Assembly: GCA_949292785.1 (NCBI GenBank)
Contig: CASFBK010000012.1
Coordinates: forward strand, 36,082-100,081
From: an uncultured Eubacteriales bacterium
GTDB lineage: Bacteria > Bacillota > Clostridia > Lachnospirales > Lachnospiraceae
Length of the DNA: 64,000 nt
Direction: 5' to 3'
The notes beneath the pieces were generated by a model that had not been told where the DNA came from, did not search any database, and saw only the letters and a list, made by a program, of their open reading frames with translations. Position numbers and translations under genes: made by a program. This document shows, one piece after another, positions 54,748-63,981 of this stretch; positions within the stretch are counted from its first letter, which is position 1, and every line of letters starts with the position of its first letter.

Positions 54748-54777
54748 ATTTTATCATTCAGGTATATCATGATTCAA
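54748..54777 (-). promoter_or_regulatory. Candidate promoter of the surface operon
   Basis: On the minus strand TTGAAT (54772-54777) and TAAAAT (54748-54753) with an 18-base spacer, about 43 bases before the HD-GYP start. AT-richness makes chance matches likely. Confidence 0.35.
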
Positions 54778-54858
54778 TATCACCAAAAATTCTCGCAAAA
54801 ATCTGATATATTTTTATAAAAATTGACATAAAAGAATAGTCCTTTTTTCTTATTTTTC

Positions 54859-55665
54859 CTAATTTTTCCGCAGTTCATCCAAGGACTTAAAGGTATATCC
54901 CATCTCCTCCCATTTTGTAAGCAGTTCATCTAAAATCTCACCATTGGTTTTTGAGGTATTATGTAGCAAAACAATGGCTCCCGGATGAACCCGCTTCAGC
55001 AGCTTATCAAAAGCTTCTTCATGACTTGGCTGATTATCCGGATCCCAATCCACATAGGCAAGACTCCAGAAGAATGTCTTATACCCCAATTCTTTTGCAA
55101 TTTTAAGATTATTCTCACTGTATTTTCCCTGAGGCGGTCTGTAATACTTCTTCATCGGTTCTCCAATGGTCTGCTCATACAGTGTTTCCAGTTCTCCTAA
55201 TTCCTTAGAAAACGCCTCCTTATCCATCGCCGACATATCCGGATGATGGAAGCTGTGATTTCCCACAATATGTCCCTCTGCCAACATACGCTTTACCAGC
55301 TCCGGACTGGTGGACAGAAAGTTTCCCACAATGAAAAATGTAGCTTTTGCATTATGCTTTTTCAATGCGTCCAGAATCGCCGGTGTATTTCCGTTTTCAT
55401 ACCCACAGTCAAAGGTCAAATATAACACTTTTTCCTCTGTATCTTCTGCATAATAAGCATTGTATTTCGCAAGTTCTTCAAAGGTCGCATTTGCCACAGG
55501 CGGTTTTCCATCCTCTTGAAAGCTCAAGCCCCAATTTCCTTCTGATGACTGTATCGCAGATGTTCCCGTCACATCCACTACCCGTGCAGCAAAATGCCCG
55601 GCAAAAAATGCTGCTGCAAAAATCAGCACTATTTTCGCCAGGCTTTTCTTTCTTTCCTCATTCAC
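54859..55665 (-). CDS. Polysaccharide deacetylase, PdaA-like
   Basis: A 268-residue secreted or membrane-anchored NodB-type deacetylase. One N-terminal hydrophobic segment (IVLIFAAAFFAGHFAA) serves as signal anchor. Motifs: TFDCGYENG, where the Cys replaces the second Asp of the usual TFDDG, a change typical of PdaA/delta-lactam enzymes; HSFHHP (His137 and His141); and RPPQGKYSE, followed by FWSLAYVDWDP and LLHNT. PdaA removes acetyl from muramic acid in peptidoglycan, best known in the spore cortex. Start GTG 55665 was chosen because GGGAG lies seven bases upstream; TTG 55671 is too close to it. Confidence 0.9.
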   Translation of the reverse strand: MNEERKKSLAKIVLIFAAAFFAGHFAARVVDVTGTSAIQSSEGNWGLSFQEDGKPPVANATFEELAKYNAYYAEDTEEKVLYLTFDCGYENGNTPAILDALKKHNAKATFFIVGNFLSTSPELVKRMLAEGHIVGNHSFHHPDMSAMDKEAFSKELGELETLYEQTIGEPMKKYYRPPQGKYSENNLKIAKELGYKTFFWSLAYVDWDPDNQPSHEEAFDKLLKRVHPGAIVLLHNTSKTNGEILDELLTKWEEMGYTFKSLDELRKN

Positions 55666-55819
55666 ACGCAAACTCCCATGTTTTTTCTATATTATATTTC
55701 TAAGAATCAGCTTTATGCCCTTATTGTCTGTCCATAATGAAATATTCCGATACAACTTGCTATATCTACCAGAGAACTGCTATAATAATTTGAAAATGAT
55801 ATGATGAGGAGGAATTCAT

Positions 55820-56485
55820 ATGACATCAAAAATCAATACCGTTATCTTTGACTTAGACGGCACTTTATTGAATACATTGACAGATTTAACCAACAGTGTA
55901 AATTACGCATTAGAACAATACCGGCTTCCGACTCATTCTGAGGACGCAGTACGCCAAATGGTGGGAAACGGTATTTATGTATTATTTGAAAAGGCGATTC
56001 CTGGCGGCAGAGACTTTGCAGAATATGATGCTTGTGTCAAGACCTTTCAGGAGCATTATGAACTTCATAAAAAGGATTTTACCTGCCCATTTCCCGGAAT
56101 TATGGATTTGTTAAAAACTTTATCGGAGCAGGGTTACAAGCTTGCCATAGTCTCAAACAAATTTGACCAGGCAGTAAAAGGATTATGTCAGGACTTTTTC
56201 ACTCCTTATATCACTACCGCTATCGGCGAATCTTCAAAGATTGCCCGAAAGCCCGCGCCGGATACCGTATTTGAAGCCATGAAAGAACTTGGTTCTACTC
56301 CAGATACTTGTATTTATGTCGGCGATTCTGATGTAGATATTGCAACTGCAAAAAATTCCGGTATTCCCTGCATCAGTGTGACCTGGGGATTTCGCGACCG
56401 GGAATTTTTAACGAAACATGGTGCTGTACATTTTGCAGACTGTGCAGATGACATTCTATCTATTTTATCTGATTGGAGCTACTAA
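55820..56485 (+). CDS. HAD family hydrolase, phosphoglycolate phosphatase-like
   Basis: A 221-residue HAD phosphatase of Gph/PpaX type. Nucleophile motif FDLDGTLLNTL at residues 10-20, helical cap, motif II in AIVSNK, Lys in RKPAPD and the acidic motif GDSDVDIATA are all present. The substrate, such as phosphoglycolate or pyrophosphate, cannot be settled by sequence alone. ATG 55820 has GAGGAGGA upstream. It is 21 bases before the Tim44-like gene and may be co-transcribed. Confidence 0.92.
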   Translation: MTSKINTVIFDLDGTLLNTLTDLTNSVNYALEQYRLPTHSEDAVRQMVGNGIYVLFEKAIPGGRDFAEYDACVKTFQEHYELHKKDFTCPFPGIMDLLKTLSEQGYKLAIVSNKFDQAVKGLCQDFFTPYITTAIGESSKIARKPAPDTVFEAMKELGSTPDTCIYVGDSDVDIATAKNSGIPCISVTWGFRDREFLTKHGAVHFADCADDILSILSDWSY

Positions 56486-56506
56486 TACAGAAAAGAGGAG
56501 ACATCT

Positions 56507-57259
56507 ATGACACAAAAAAAATACTGGAAATTGACAGCTTTATTCTGTCTTACATTCTTACTTCTATTTTCGCCTATGAGCGCATATGCCCGTGCCGGCG
56601 GCGGTAGTAGCGGTGGTGGCGGTGGCAGCAGCAGCGGTGGTGGCAGCACCACTCATCATTACCGCAATGGCAGAACAACCTCCAGCAATCCCATCAGCCG
56701 TATTCTTAATTATGGCATTTTTATTTGTATTGCAGGTGGCGGAACTATTGTATTTTTTTATCGCAGAAAAAAGGCTCGCCTGATTAGCAAGCAACGCATG
56801 CAGGAATTTTCTAAATACGGATATAACTGGAATTTTGCAGAAGTACAAAAAAGAGTAGAGCATGCTTATTTTGAAATTCAGGAATGCTGGCGCAGACAGG
56901 ATGCCGATTATGCCGCAGAATACTTAAGTGATTCCCTGCGCGAAGAATTTCGTATAAAGCTGGAATGGATGGATGCCAGAGGGGAACAAGTCGTACAGAA
57001 ACATGTCCGGCTCCTAAGTGCAGACCCGGTCTATGTAGTTGACCAGGAAGGCACAGAGCAGGATAAAATGTGGTACCTGATTCATGGCAGAATGCTCGGA
57101 TACTATATCAACAAGGACACTGGATTATGCGTGCGCGGCAATCCACGAACGGAAAACTTCTACGAGTACTGGCTTTTTATTTATCAAAACGGTAACTGGG
57201 TACTGGATGAAATCAAGCAAAAGGATGAGATTGACATCCGCCAGTTTGCCAATATGTAG
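56507..57259 (+). CDS. Tim44-like domain protein with Gly/Ser-rich N-terminus
   Basis: A 250-residue membrane-linked protein. A signal peptide (about 1-28, ending AYARA) is followed by a Gly/Ser-rich stretch (31-50), a membrane helix (about 67-84) with RRKKAR after it, and a C-terminal Tim44-like domain (about 105-245; WNFAEVQKRVEHAYFEIQECW). The Tim44-like fold binds membranes and translocation partners in mitochondria; bacterial members have no assigned function. Start ATG follows AGAGGAG. Its stop lies two bases from the stop of the convergent LuxR-type gene, with no terminator between. Confidence 0.88.
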   Translation: MTQKKYWKLTALFCLTFLLLFSPMSAYARAGGGSSGGGGGSSSGGGSTTHHYRNGRTTSSNPISRILNYGIFICIAGGGTIVFFYRRKKARLISKQRMQEFSKYGYNWNFAEVQKRVEHAYFEIQECWRRQDADYAAEYLSDSLREEFRIKLEWMDARGEQVVQKHVRLLSADPVYVVDQEGTEQDKMWYLIHGRMLGYYINKDTGLCVRGNPRTENFYEYWLFIYQNGNWVLDEIKQKDEIDIRQFANM

Positions 57260-57261
57260 CC

Positions 57262-58011
57262 TTATTCTTTTTCTTTTATCATTTTAAACATCTGCACACG
57301 GTTTCGGATGCCTAACTTGCGGTAGATATTCAGAATATGCTTTTTCAACGTGTTCACACTGATGGAAAGCTCCTCGCACAGCTGGTTGTTGTCCTTTCCC
57401 TGCATCAGCAGACGCAGAATCATATGTTCACGTCTGGTAAGACCATATTCTTCTGCCGCTTCCGTGACCGTTAATTTTTCTTTTCCGGTATTGCACTCCC
57501 GACGGTCACGATATAGCCGATATGCCAGATGGTCCTTTAACAAATCCAGCAGAAAGATATCATCATACTGGAAGTTATCCTTTCCTATAGTGCGATAAAA
57601 GGTAATGACTCCCAAAAATTCCTTGTCCTTTCCCAGTATCATCTGAACCGAATAATGCCAGTTATTTGGCCGGTATACCTTGTTATAGTATTCCGTCTCC
57701 ATACGCTTCTCATCAGAAATGATATCTGTTTCCCGATAGACCAGACTCTTTCCACTATACATAATTTCTCTGCTATTTCCCAACGCTTCATAATTGGCTG
57801 ATTGGTCCTCATCACAATTATACATAACCGGTTCTGTCAATTTGGGGCTCTCTTCCTTCGATGCAAGATAAAAGTCTGCACTGTCAAAGTCCAATACCAT
57901 TTTCATCTGTTCCAACAGCTGCTGGCGCATAGTAAGTGGATTTTCTGTTGTATAAATTTTATAAATAATGCTGTTCAATATCATCCAGTCATTGGTTTCT
58001 AATGTCTTCAT
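57262..58011 (-). CDS. LuxR-type transcriptional regulator
   Basis: A 249-residue regulator. The N-terminal ~165 residues look like a GAF-type sensor domain (FYLASKEESPK, LGVITFYRTIG). The C-terminal LuxR/GerE helix-turn-helix runs from about residue 180 (LTRREHMILRLLMQGKDNNQLCEELSISVNTLKKHILNIYRKLGI). The ligand is unknown. ATG 58011 has AAAGGGTGA upstream. It is a single gene, just downstream of the YitT terminator. Confidence 0.88.
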   Translation of the reverse strand: MKTLETNDWMILNSIIYKIYTTENPLTMRQQLLEQMKMVLDFDSADFYLASKEESPKLTEPVMYNCDEDQSANYEALGNSREIMYSGKSLVYRETDIISDEKRMETEYYNKVYRPNNWHYSVQMILGKDKEFLGVITFYRTIGKDNFQYDDIFLLDLLKDHLAYRLYRDRRECNTGKEKLTVTEAAEEYGLTRREHMILRLLMQGKDNNQLCEELSISVNTLKKHILNIYRKLGIRNRVQMFKMIKEKE

Positions 58012-58035
58012 TTTACGTTCACCCTTTCTATTTAC

Positions 58036-58067
58036 GCAAAAAAGAGCCTGAGATACTTCTCAGACTC
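58036..58067 (-). terminator. Rho-independent terminator of the YitT gene
   Basis: A 9-bp stem (GAGTCTGAG/CTCAGGCTC with one G-T pair) and a 6-base loop, followed on the minus strand by six T residues. Confidence 0.88.
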
Positions 58068-58116
58068 CTTCGTCACTTTCATTATTGTATACCATTTTTC
58101 TTATTAAATCAAGTCA

Positions 58117-58977
58117 CTAATTTAATCCTCGGAACCCTTTTCCGATAATTTCACTACTATTTGTAATCATCATGAATGCCATCGGCTGGTTCATTTTAAT
58201 GAAATTACGGAGCTGTACTGCCTGACTTCGCTTCATTACCGTAAGAATTACATATTTCTGCTGGTGGGCATAAGTTCCTTCTGCCTTAAATATCGTAGCG
58301 CTGCGCATCAGTTCCTTGTGAATAAAATCACAAATAGGTTCCGGCTTATCGCAGATAATGGTAAAATACTTGCACAGATTGATATTTTCTATGGCACTGT
58401 CAATGACCAGAGACTTCGCTAAGAGACCACATAACGAACACAATCCGGTCTGCGCATCAAATATAAAACACGCAGCTACGGTAATCAATACATCCACCAG
58501 AAACAATGCCGTACCTATATTAATAGGGGTATGCTTCTTTAGTACCATTGCTACAATATCCGTACCACCACCACTGGCACCTATATTAAAAAGGATTGCC
58601 GAGCTTAATGCCGGAAGTACGATGGCAAAAATCAATTCCAACACAGGTTCATTGGTAAACGGCTTTGACATCGGATAAATCTTTTCCATAGCACTTAACC
58701 CTACGGAAGTCAAAACACTTACATATACCGTCTTAATTCCAAAACTTTTCCCAAGGAATACAAATCCTACCACCAAAAGTAGCATATTAATTACAAAGTT
58801 CAGAGTTCCTGCACTCAATGGTGTCACTGCACTTAGCACAACCGCCAGACCAGTTACACCGCCAAAAGAAAAATTGTTGGGAAACTTAAAGAAATATACT
58901 CCGACAATCAATATCAATGATGCTGCTGTCATCAACACATACTCAATTATATTTCTTCTTATTTTCCACTTTTCCAT
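58117..58977 (-). CDS. YitT family membrane protein (DUF161/DUF2179)
   Basis: A 286-residue protein with about five to six membrane helices forming the YitT domain (VYFFKFPNNFSFGGVTGLAV, NIGASGGGTDIVAMVL) and a cytoplasmic C-terminal DUF2179 domain (FTIICDKPEPICDFIH onward). Function is not established for the family. ATG 58977 was chosen for the GGAGG upstream; the open frame runs further 5' into the rubrerythrin gene but without a site. It is 71 bases after the rubrerythrin stop on the same strand. Confidence 0.9.
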   Translation of the reverse strand: MEKWKIRRNIIEYVLMTAASLILIVGVYFFKFPNNFSFGGVTGLAVVLSAVTPLSAGTLNFVINMLLLVVGFVFLGKSFGIKTVYVSVLTSVGLSAMEKIYPMSKPFTNEPVLELIFAIVLPALSSAILFNIGASGGGTDIVAMVLKKHTPINIGTALFLVDVLITVAACFIFDAQTGLCSLCGLLAKSLVIDSAIENINLCKYFTIICDKPEPICDFIHKELMRSATIFKAEGTYAHQQKYVILTVMKRSQAVQLRNFIKMNQPMAFMMITNSSEIIGKGFRGLN

Positions 58978-59048
58978 TACTCTCTTCCTCCGCAGGCATG
59001 ACTCATCTGGTATTATATTACCACATTTTCTTTTATCTGCATATTTCT

Positions 59049-59669
59049 TTAAGAAAGATTTTCGTAATTTCCATCTCGACAGAACGGTGCTAATTCCATA
59101 CGGACAAACCATCCTCTTTCATGGTCACATACCGGACACTGATTCGGCGCTTCTGTTCCTTCATAAATATATCCACAGTTTAAGCACATCCATCTTGTTT
59201 CTACCTTTGAAACAAACAGCTCGTTGTCCTCCAACAGCTTTGCAAACGCTCCAAAACGGTCGCCATGAAGCTTCTCAATTTCTGCTATCTTATGGAATCG
59301 GGCTGCTGCCTTTCCAAAGCCTTCTTCCTGTGCCACATCTCCAAAATGCTTATACACATCATCATGCTCCTCATACTCATTATGCTGTGCCATCTTCAGT
59401 AAATCTGCAACGTTAGGACTTAAATCAACCGGATATCCTCCATCAATATGAATGGTCTCACCTGCTAACTCCTGTAACTGATTATAAAAAACCTCCGCAT
59501 GCTCCCGCTCCTGGTCTGCAGTAAAGGTAAATACCTGTTCAATCACGTATAACCCCTGTTTGCGAGCCTGTGAAGCCCCAAACGTATAACGGTTTCTCGC
59601 CTGACTCTCTCCTGCAAATGCACGCATTAAGTTTTTCATCGTTTCACTCTGTTTAAAATCTGTTGCCAT
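59049..59669 (-). CDS. Rubrerythrin
   Basis: A 206-residue non-haem iron protein that reduces peroxide in anaerobes. The N-terminal ferritin-like four-helix bundle (about 1-145) shows the diiron ligands (AFAGESQARNRY, EREHAEVF, EEGFGKAAARFHKIAEIEKLH). The C-terminal rubredoxin-like domain binds one iron with CLNC and CPVC (within WMCLNCGYIYEG and APNQCPVCDHERGWF). Start ATG has AGG upstream. It fits an oxygen-sensitive lifestyle. It stands next to yitT without an apparent functional link. Confidence 0.95.
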   Translation of the reverse strand: MATDFKQSETMKNLMRAFAGESQARNRYTFGASQARKQGLYVIEQVFTFTADQEREHAEVFYNQLQELAGETIHIDGGYPVDLSPNVADLLKMAQHNEYEEHDDVYKHFGDVAQEEGFGKAAARFHKIAEIEKLHGDRFGAFAKLLEDNELFVSKVETRWMCLNCGYIYEGTEAPNQCPVCDHERGWFVRMELAPFCRDGNYENLS

Positions 59670-59738
59670 AAAATTTCCTGCCTTTCTAGTTTATACAATA
59701 ATTGCTTCGTAATATAGAATGCACATAAGATGGAAATT

Positions 59739-60932
59739 TTATACAGATTCTATCCAGCTTATTAACTGCTCCGTCCGATTTTTCCAAGTATGTCCGGCTC
59801 TCACCTTTTCATATCCTTTTATGGCAATTTGATGCCTCTTTTCTGCGGAAGCTAATAAGTCTCTGATTAAATCAGGCAGCTTCTCCAGACAATTTCTGTC
59901 ATAATAACAGATTCCGGCTCCTTCCGGCAGAATCTCTCTTAAATAAATACTGTCATCACTCACAGAAACCGCTCCATTTAAAATACTACTAAATACCCTG
60001 TCATGGGCTCCATTCTTAAATTCCGGCATCACATTCAGCGACACCTGCGCCCTTTGCATCAACTCCAAACAGGTTCTGGTATCTGCCTGAGCATGTATAT
60101 TCAGCAATTCCGGATGCTTACACTTTAATTTCTCCCAGCCATTTCCCACAACTTCTACCGGAATTCCTGCATCTACCAGTGTCCGTATGACATTCCCCCG
60201 TCTGGTATTACGCACATACAAATCCACAAAATTCATATGTGCCAAAACTTCTGTAAACTCTGCATCCGAAATCTCTCCCATTTCCTGTATACAGAACTTC
60301 CTCGCAACCTCTTCCAAGGTCTCCTCCGACTGCTCCAATACTTCCTCTATAATCTGATGATAGAACCTGGTATACTCTTCGTCAATCCGTTCTATGTACT
60401 GGTTAAACTTTTCCGGCACCTGATAATTTCCCGTAAATAAAACCGGAATATCACGTTTTCTCGCTTCTTCCCCCGCTTTTTCCTCCATTGTTTCCTCCGG
60501 GAACTCCATTCCTGCAAGGGGAAGAAATCCACAAATCTTCACCTTGGGATAGTAATTTTCCACATACCGGATATGCTGTTTGTCGATTCCGATGTAATGA
60601 TATTGCTTTATAGGGTCACTTAAATGTTTATGATAATAAAGCGGATGGTCTACTACAATGTTATAAACCGGTATCTGAAACTGCTCCCAGATATACCCAT
60701 ACTGCGGATGATACAACAGCTCTTCCTGACATAGTCCAATATGATTAAACGTCACCAATACCGTTTCTGTGGGCTTTAAAAATCTCTTCAATCTGGAAAA
60801 GCAGACTTCCTTTTCCTCTAAATTATAATAAAATACCTTATATCCCTTTTCTTCAAAGGTCTTTCCCATTTCCTTTGAAAAATAAGTAAGTGTCTCCACT
60901 CCACCTGTCATCAATACAATTCTAGACGGCAT
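59739..60932 (-). CDS. CgeB-like glycosyltransferase family protein
   Basis: A 397-residue soluble protein with an N-terminal Rossmann-like half (FSKEMGKTFEEKGYKVFYYN, GIDKQHIRYVENYYP) and a C-terminal glycosyltransferase-1-type half (ELMQRAQVSLNVMPEFKNGAHDRVFSSILNGAVSVSDDS). This architecture is that of CgeB/DUF3880 proteins, which glycosylate spores or surface proteins in relatives; the acceptor is not known here. ATG 60932 was chosen with GGGAAG upstream; a longer frame to 60989 would overlap the MATE gene. It lies 28 bases after that gene's stop and may be co-transcribed. Confidence 0.82.
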   Translation of the reverse strand: MPSRIVLMTGGVETLTYFSKEMGKTFEEKGYKVFYYNLEEKEVCFSRLKRFLKPTETVLVTFNHIGLCQEELLYHPQYGYIWEQFQIPVYNIVVDHPLYYHKHLSDPIKQYHYIGIDKQHIRYVENYYPKVKICGFLPLAGMEFPEETMEEKAGEEARKRDIPVLFTGNYQVPEKFNQYIERIDEEYTRFYHQIIEEVLEQSEETLEEVARKFCIQEMGEISDAEFTEVLAHMNFVDLYVRNTRRGNVIRTLVDAGIPVEVVGNGWEKLKCKHPELLNIHAQADTRTCLELMQRAQVSLNVMPEFKNGAHDRVFSSILNGAVSVSDDSIYLREILPEGAGICYYDRNCLEKLPDLIRDLLASAEKRHQIAIKGYEKVRAGHTWKNRTEQLISWIESV

Positions 60933-60960
60933 TTTCTTCGCTTCCCTTCTATATAATACT

Positions 60961-62328
60961 CTACTTCTTTCGCACCTCTTGTCGGTCAAAATTATGAATC
61001 CAGTCTGCTTTGAAAAAATAAATCAAAAAAACAATGGAGCTTAAGGACCACGTCAACGGGTATGCCCAGAATACCGTCTGAATCACCGGTACCATCTGCA
61101 CGGCAATCGTGATGTAGGTAATTCGTATCATGCACCAGCACACCAGCATAACCACCATCGGAACGGTTGACTTTCCGGAACCTCTGAATATAGCCGCTAA
61201 ACAATGAGACAATGACAGCAAAAAATAAAACAAAGTTACCGTTCGTGCCTGTGTTGTCCCGTAATGTATTACCGCCGGTGAATTGTCAAAAGCACCTACC
61301 AACTCCGGAATAAAGGCAAAAATCAAAATACCAATCATTTCTGCCATAGTGATACAGCAAATAATCCCGAAGCGTGCTCCCTTTTTTGCCCGGTCATACT
61401 GTTTTGCTCCAAGATTCTGGCTAATAAACGTTGTCAAAGACATAGCAAAACAGTTAATTGGCAGAAAACCAAACCCTTCTATCTTAGAATAAGCACCACA
61501 ACCAGCCACTGCATCTGCACCAAAGGCGTTGATATTAGACTGAACTACCACGTTTGCAAGGGCAATAATGGAATTCTGTATGCCTGCCGGTACGCCATTT
61601 GTAATAATCTGTTTCATCATATTTCCATGAAACCGAATTTTCCTTACCCGAACACAATATTCCTCTTTGCTCCGCACCAGGCGTACCAAACACAGTAATG
61701 CACTTAAAATCTGTGAAATAATGGTAGCTGCCGCAGCAGCGCCCACTCCCATCTGAAAGACTGCAATAAACAGCAAATCCAACATGACATTGGTAATAGA
61801 CGAAATAATCAAATATATCAACGGGTGCCTGCTGTCTCCTACTGACTGCAAAATTCCCACAAAAATATTATACATGACAAAGCCCAAGGAACCTGCAAAA
61901 TAAATCCGAAAGTATAACACAGAGTTAGCAAGTACCGATTCCGGCGTTCCCATCCATTGCAGGATGTAAGGCGTAGCCAACATTCCCACTATGGTAAGTG
62001 CAACTCCCGCCACCAAGCCAAATGCCACAAGGGTATGTACTGCCTTCTCTACTTCTTCCACCTTACGTGCACCATAATAACGGGCAATGACTACACCCGC
62101 ACCCATTGCAATTCCGTTAAAAAATCCTACCATCAAAAAAATGAGATTCCCTGAAGAACTTACCGCAGCCAATGCATCACTGCCGATAAAATTTCCTACT
62201 ATCAGGGAATCCGCTGTATTGTATAACTGTTGAAAAAGGTTACCCAGGAAAATTGGTATTGCAAATGCAATCATTTTCTTCCATATGGTACCCTCCGTTA
62301 ATAAAGTCGATGATTCTGTAGCTTTCAC
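60961..62328 (-). CDS. MATE family efflux transporter
   Basis: A 455-residue exporter with about 12 helices and two MatE halves (AFAIPIFLGNLFQQLYNTAD near the start). Translation appears to start at GTG 62326-62328, with AGG upstream. Substrate is unknown. It is followed 28 bases later by the glycosyltransferase gene. It is only distantly similar to the exporter at 5464-6831. Confidence 0.92.
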   Translation of the reverse strand: MKATESSTLLTEGTIWKKMIAFAIPIFLGNLFQQLYNTADSLIVGNFIGSDALAAVSSSGNLIFLMVGFFNGIAMGAGVVIARYYGARKVEEVEKAVHTLVAFGLVAGVALTIVGMLATPYILQWMGTPESVLANSVLYFRIYFAGSLGFVMYNIFVGILQSVGDSRHPLIYLIISSITNVMLDLLFIAVFQMGVGAAAAATIISQILSALLCLVRLVRSKEEYCVRVRKIRFHGNMMKQIITNGVPAGIQNSIIALANVVVQSNINAFGADAVAGCGAYSKIEGFGFLPINCFAMSLTTFISQNLGAKQYDRAKKGARFGIICCITMAEMIGILIFAFIPELVGAFDNSPAVIHYGTTQARTVTLFYFLLSLSHCLAAIFRGSGKSTVPMVVMLVCWCMIRITYITIAVQMVPVIQTVFWAYPLTWSLSSIVFLIYFFKADWIHNFDRQEVRKK

Positions 62329-62385
62329 TTTTGTTACCTGCCTTCGTACTGCTACCCCTTATCTCTTATATCCTCACTGAAAAAT

Positions 62386-62736
62386 TTACGAAATCTTCAG
62401 TCCACAGGAACCTCGCATTTTTAATGGACATTCATATACATTTTCTCCATCACTCTTTCCAATATAGGAAATAGGACATTTTCGGCAATCACCCTTTGTA
62501 AAGTCCACCGGAACTTCAAATTCCAGCACTGCCTTTCTTAGCCCCTTTGCAGCTTCTGCGGATGTAATATTCTTCCAGCTCAATGCCTGTCCACACCCAC
62601 ACTTATCCATGCCTCTTGATACTGGACGCCCACAACCTGGACAAGAAAAATAAACCTGGTCCATATTCCCTCTTGTCTCAACTACTTCTGCGGAAAACTG
62701 CTTAATCAGCTGTTCCCGTAATTCCTCTGTCATCAT
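62386..62736 (-). CDS. Small zinc-ribbon protein
   Basis: A 116-residue Cys-rich protein: a zinc ribbon at about 32-50 (CPGC, then CGCG) and a second cluster near the C-terminus (CRKCP, CPLKMRGSCG). No other domain. Function unknown; it may bind a nucleic acid or protein. ATG 62736 (or 62733) has AAAAGGA upstream. Same strand as the MATE gene, 57 bases away. Confidence 0.7.
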   Translation of the reverse strand: MMTEELREQLIKQFSAEVVETRGNMDQVYFSCPGCGRPVSRGMDKCGCGQALSWKNITSAEAAKGLRKAVLEFEVPVDFTKGDCRKCPISYIGKSDGENVYECPLKMRGSCGLKIS

Positions 62737-62989
62737 ACATTATCATCCTTTTCTAATTTTATTTCCCAGTTCTAATGTACTATTTGCGACTGTCCTAATT
62801 ATAACACACCAATTTTCAGACAGCAACATAGGGTACTCTCCAACTTCGTTTCCGTGTATTATATTGTCAATATATGTTATATTTTACCATATATTAAGAA
62901 AATTTTCACTATAATTCTTTGTTCTCTTTGCAATTTTCAAGAATATTGCACTAAAAATGTTAAAGAATAAGACTTTTATTTTTTCCCAT

Positions 62990-63020
62990 AAAAAAAGAAG
63001 TGCTAATCTTAACACTTCTA
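62990..63020 (-). terminator. Rho-independent terminator of the tRNA cluster
   Basis: Stem AGAAGTG-/CACTTCT with a loop of about 9 bases and seven T residues after it on the minus strand. The 250 AT-rich bases between it and the zinc-ribbon gene hold no gene I can support. Confidence 0.82.
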
Positions 63021-63031
63021 CTTTCCACTAG

Positions 63032-63104
63032 TGAGCGTGCCGGGGTTCGAACCCGGGACAACTTGATTAAAAGTCAAGTGCTCTACCAACTGAGCTACAC
63101 ACCC
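63032..63104 (-). tRNA. tRNA-Lys (UUU)
   Basis: A 73-base cloverleaf; the anticodon loop CTTTTAA gives UUU. The acceptor stem pairs fully with two G-T pairs and the discriminator is A. CCA is not encoded. Confidence 0.95.
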
Positions 63105-63128
63105 ATATTTTCTATTTAATCTAAAAAG

Positions 63129-63201
<73 letters not shown>

Positions 63202-63219
63202 AGTTGACTAAAAAATGAG

Positions 63220-63293
63220 TTGCGGGGACAGGATTTGAACCTGTGACCTTCGGGTTATGAGCCCGACGAGCTTCCAGACTGCTCCACCCCGCG
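63220..63293 (-). tRNA. Initiator tRNA-fMet (CAU)
   Basis: A 74-base cloverleaf with anticodon CAU. The first acceptor pair is the C1-A72 mismatch, and the anticodon stem has three consecutive G-C pairs; both are features of initiator tRNA. Confidence 0.95.
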
Positions 63294-63305
63294 ATATAAG
63301 ATAAA

Positions 63306-63387
63306 TGGGCGGAGAAGGATTCGAACCTTCGAAGGCATTGCCAGCAGATTTACAGTCTGTCCCCTTTGGCCACTCGGGAATCCACCC
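63306..63387 (-). tRNA. tRNA-Tyr (GUA)
   Basis: An 82-base class II tRNA with a long variable arm; the anticodon loop CTGTAAA gives GUA. Acceptor GGGTGGA/TCCGCCC. Confidence 0.95.
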
Positions 63388-63412
63388 ATAATGAAAATAT
63401 GAAATTTTCAAA

Positions 63413-63485
63413 AGCCGATGATCGGACTCGAACCGATAACCTGCTGATTACAAATCAGCTGCTCTGCCAATTGAGCCACATCGGC
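63413..63485 (-). tRNA. tRNA-Thr (UGU)
   Basis: A 73-base cloverleaf; the anticodon loop TTTGTAA gives UGU. Acceptor GCCGATG/CATCGGC. Confidence 0.95.
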
Positions 63486-63569
63486 ACATGTAATCAAGTA
63501 CCTTATCTAAAACATAATTCCCCAAAATATAACTGCAATGTGGGAATTATCCGCAAATAACATAAAGAA

Positions 63570-63642
63570 TGGGACCTACAGGGCTCGAACCTGTGACCCT
63601 CTGCTTGTAAGGCAGATGCTCTCCCAGCTGAGCTAAGATCCC
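63570..63642 (-). tRNA. tRNA-Val (UAC)
   Basis: A 73-base cloverleaf; the anticodon loop CTTACAA gives UAC. Acceptor GGGATCT/AGGTCCC, discriminator A. Confidence 0.95.
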
Positions 63643-63701
63643 ATATTTATTCTGTACACTTTCACACAAAACTTAAAAACTCGTTAAGTGTTCAATGTAA
63701 A

Positions 63702-63775
63702 CGACCCAGAAGGGACTCGAACCCTCGACCTCCGCCGTGACAGGGCGGCGCTCTAACCAACTGAGCCACTAGGCC
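63702..63775 (-). tRNA. tRNA-Asp (GUC)
   Basis: A 74-base cloverleaf; the anticodon loop CTGTCAC gives GUC. The discriminator base is G, as expected for tRNA-Asp. It is the first tRNA after the rRNA gene in transcription order. Confidence 0.95.
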
Positions 63776-63881
63776 TTTTATTAAGGTATATACCCTAAAA
63801 AGTTCACACAGAATCATCTTCCATCCAGTTCTATTCTACTCCAAAAATGGTCACTTCGAATCCGCTCCGCTTCTTCTCAGT

Positions 63882-63901
63882 GTCATTTGGTACCAAATGA
63901 C
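63882..63901. repeat. Perfect 20-bp palindrome in the rRNA-tRNA spacer
   Basis: GTCATTTGGT followed by its exact reverse complement, between the 23S 3' end and tRNA-Asp. As RNA it would fold as a stem and may be an rRNA-processing or transcription signal. Confidence 0.5.
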
Positions 63902-63981
63902 TTCTGTTCCAGTCATACATGCTTCCGTAAGCAGGCTTACTTCTGCCTGTCTGACTTTCCCACACCATTTTCTTCCTTTTT

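Noticed and set aside
63776-63981. 5S rRNA in the spacer after 23S
   Set aside because: No stretch matches the conserved 5S core, and the spacer is filled by a palindrome and non-matching sequence.
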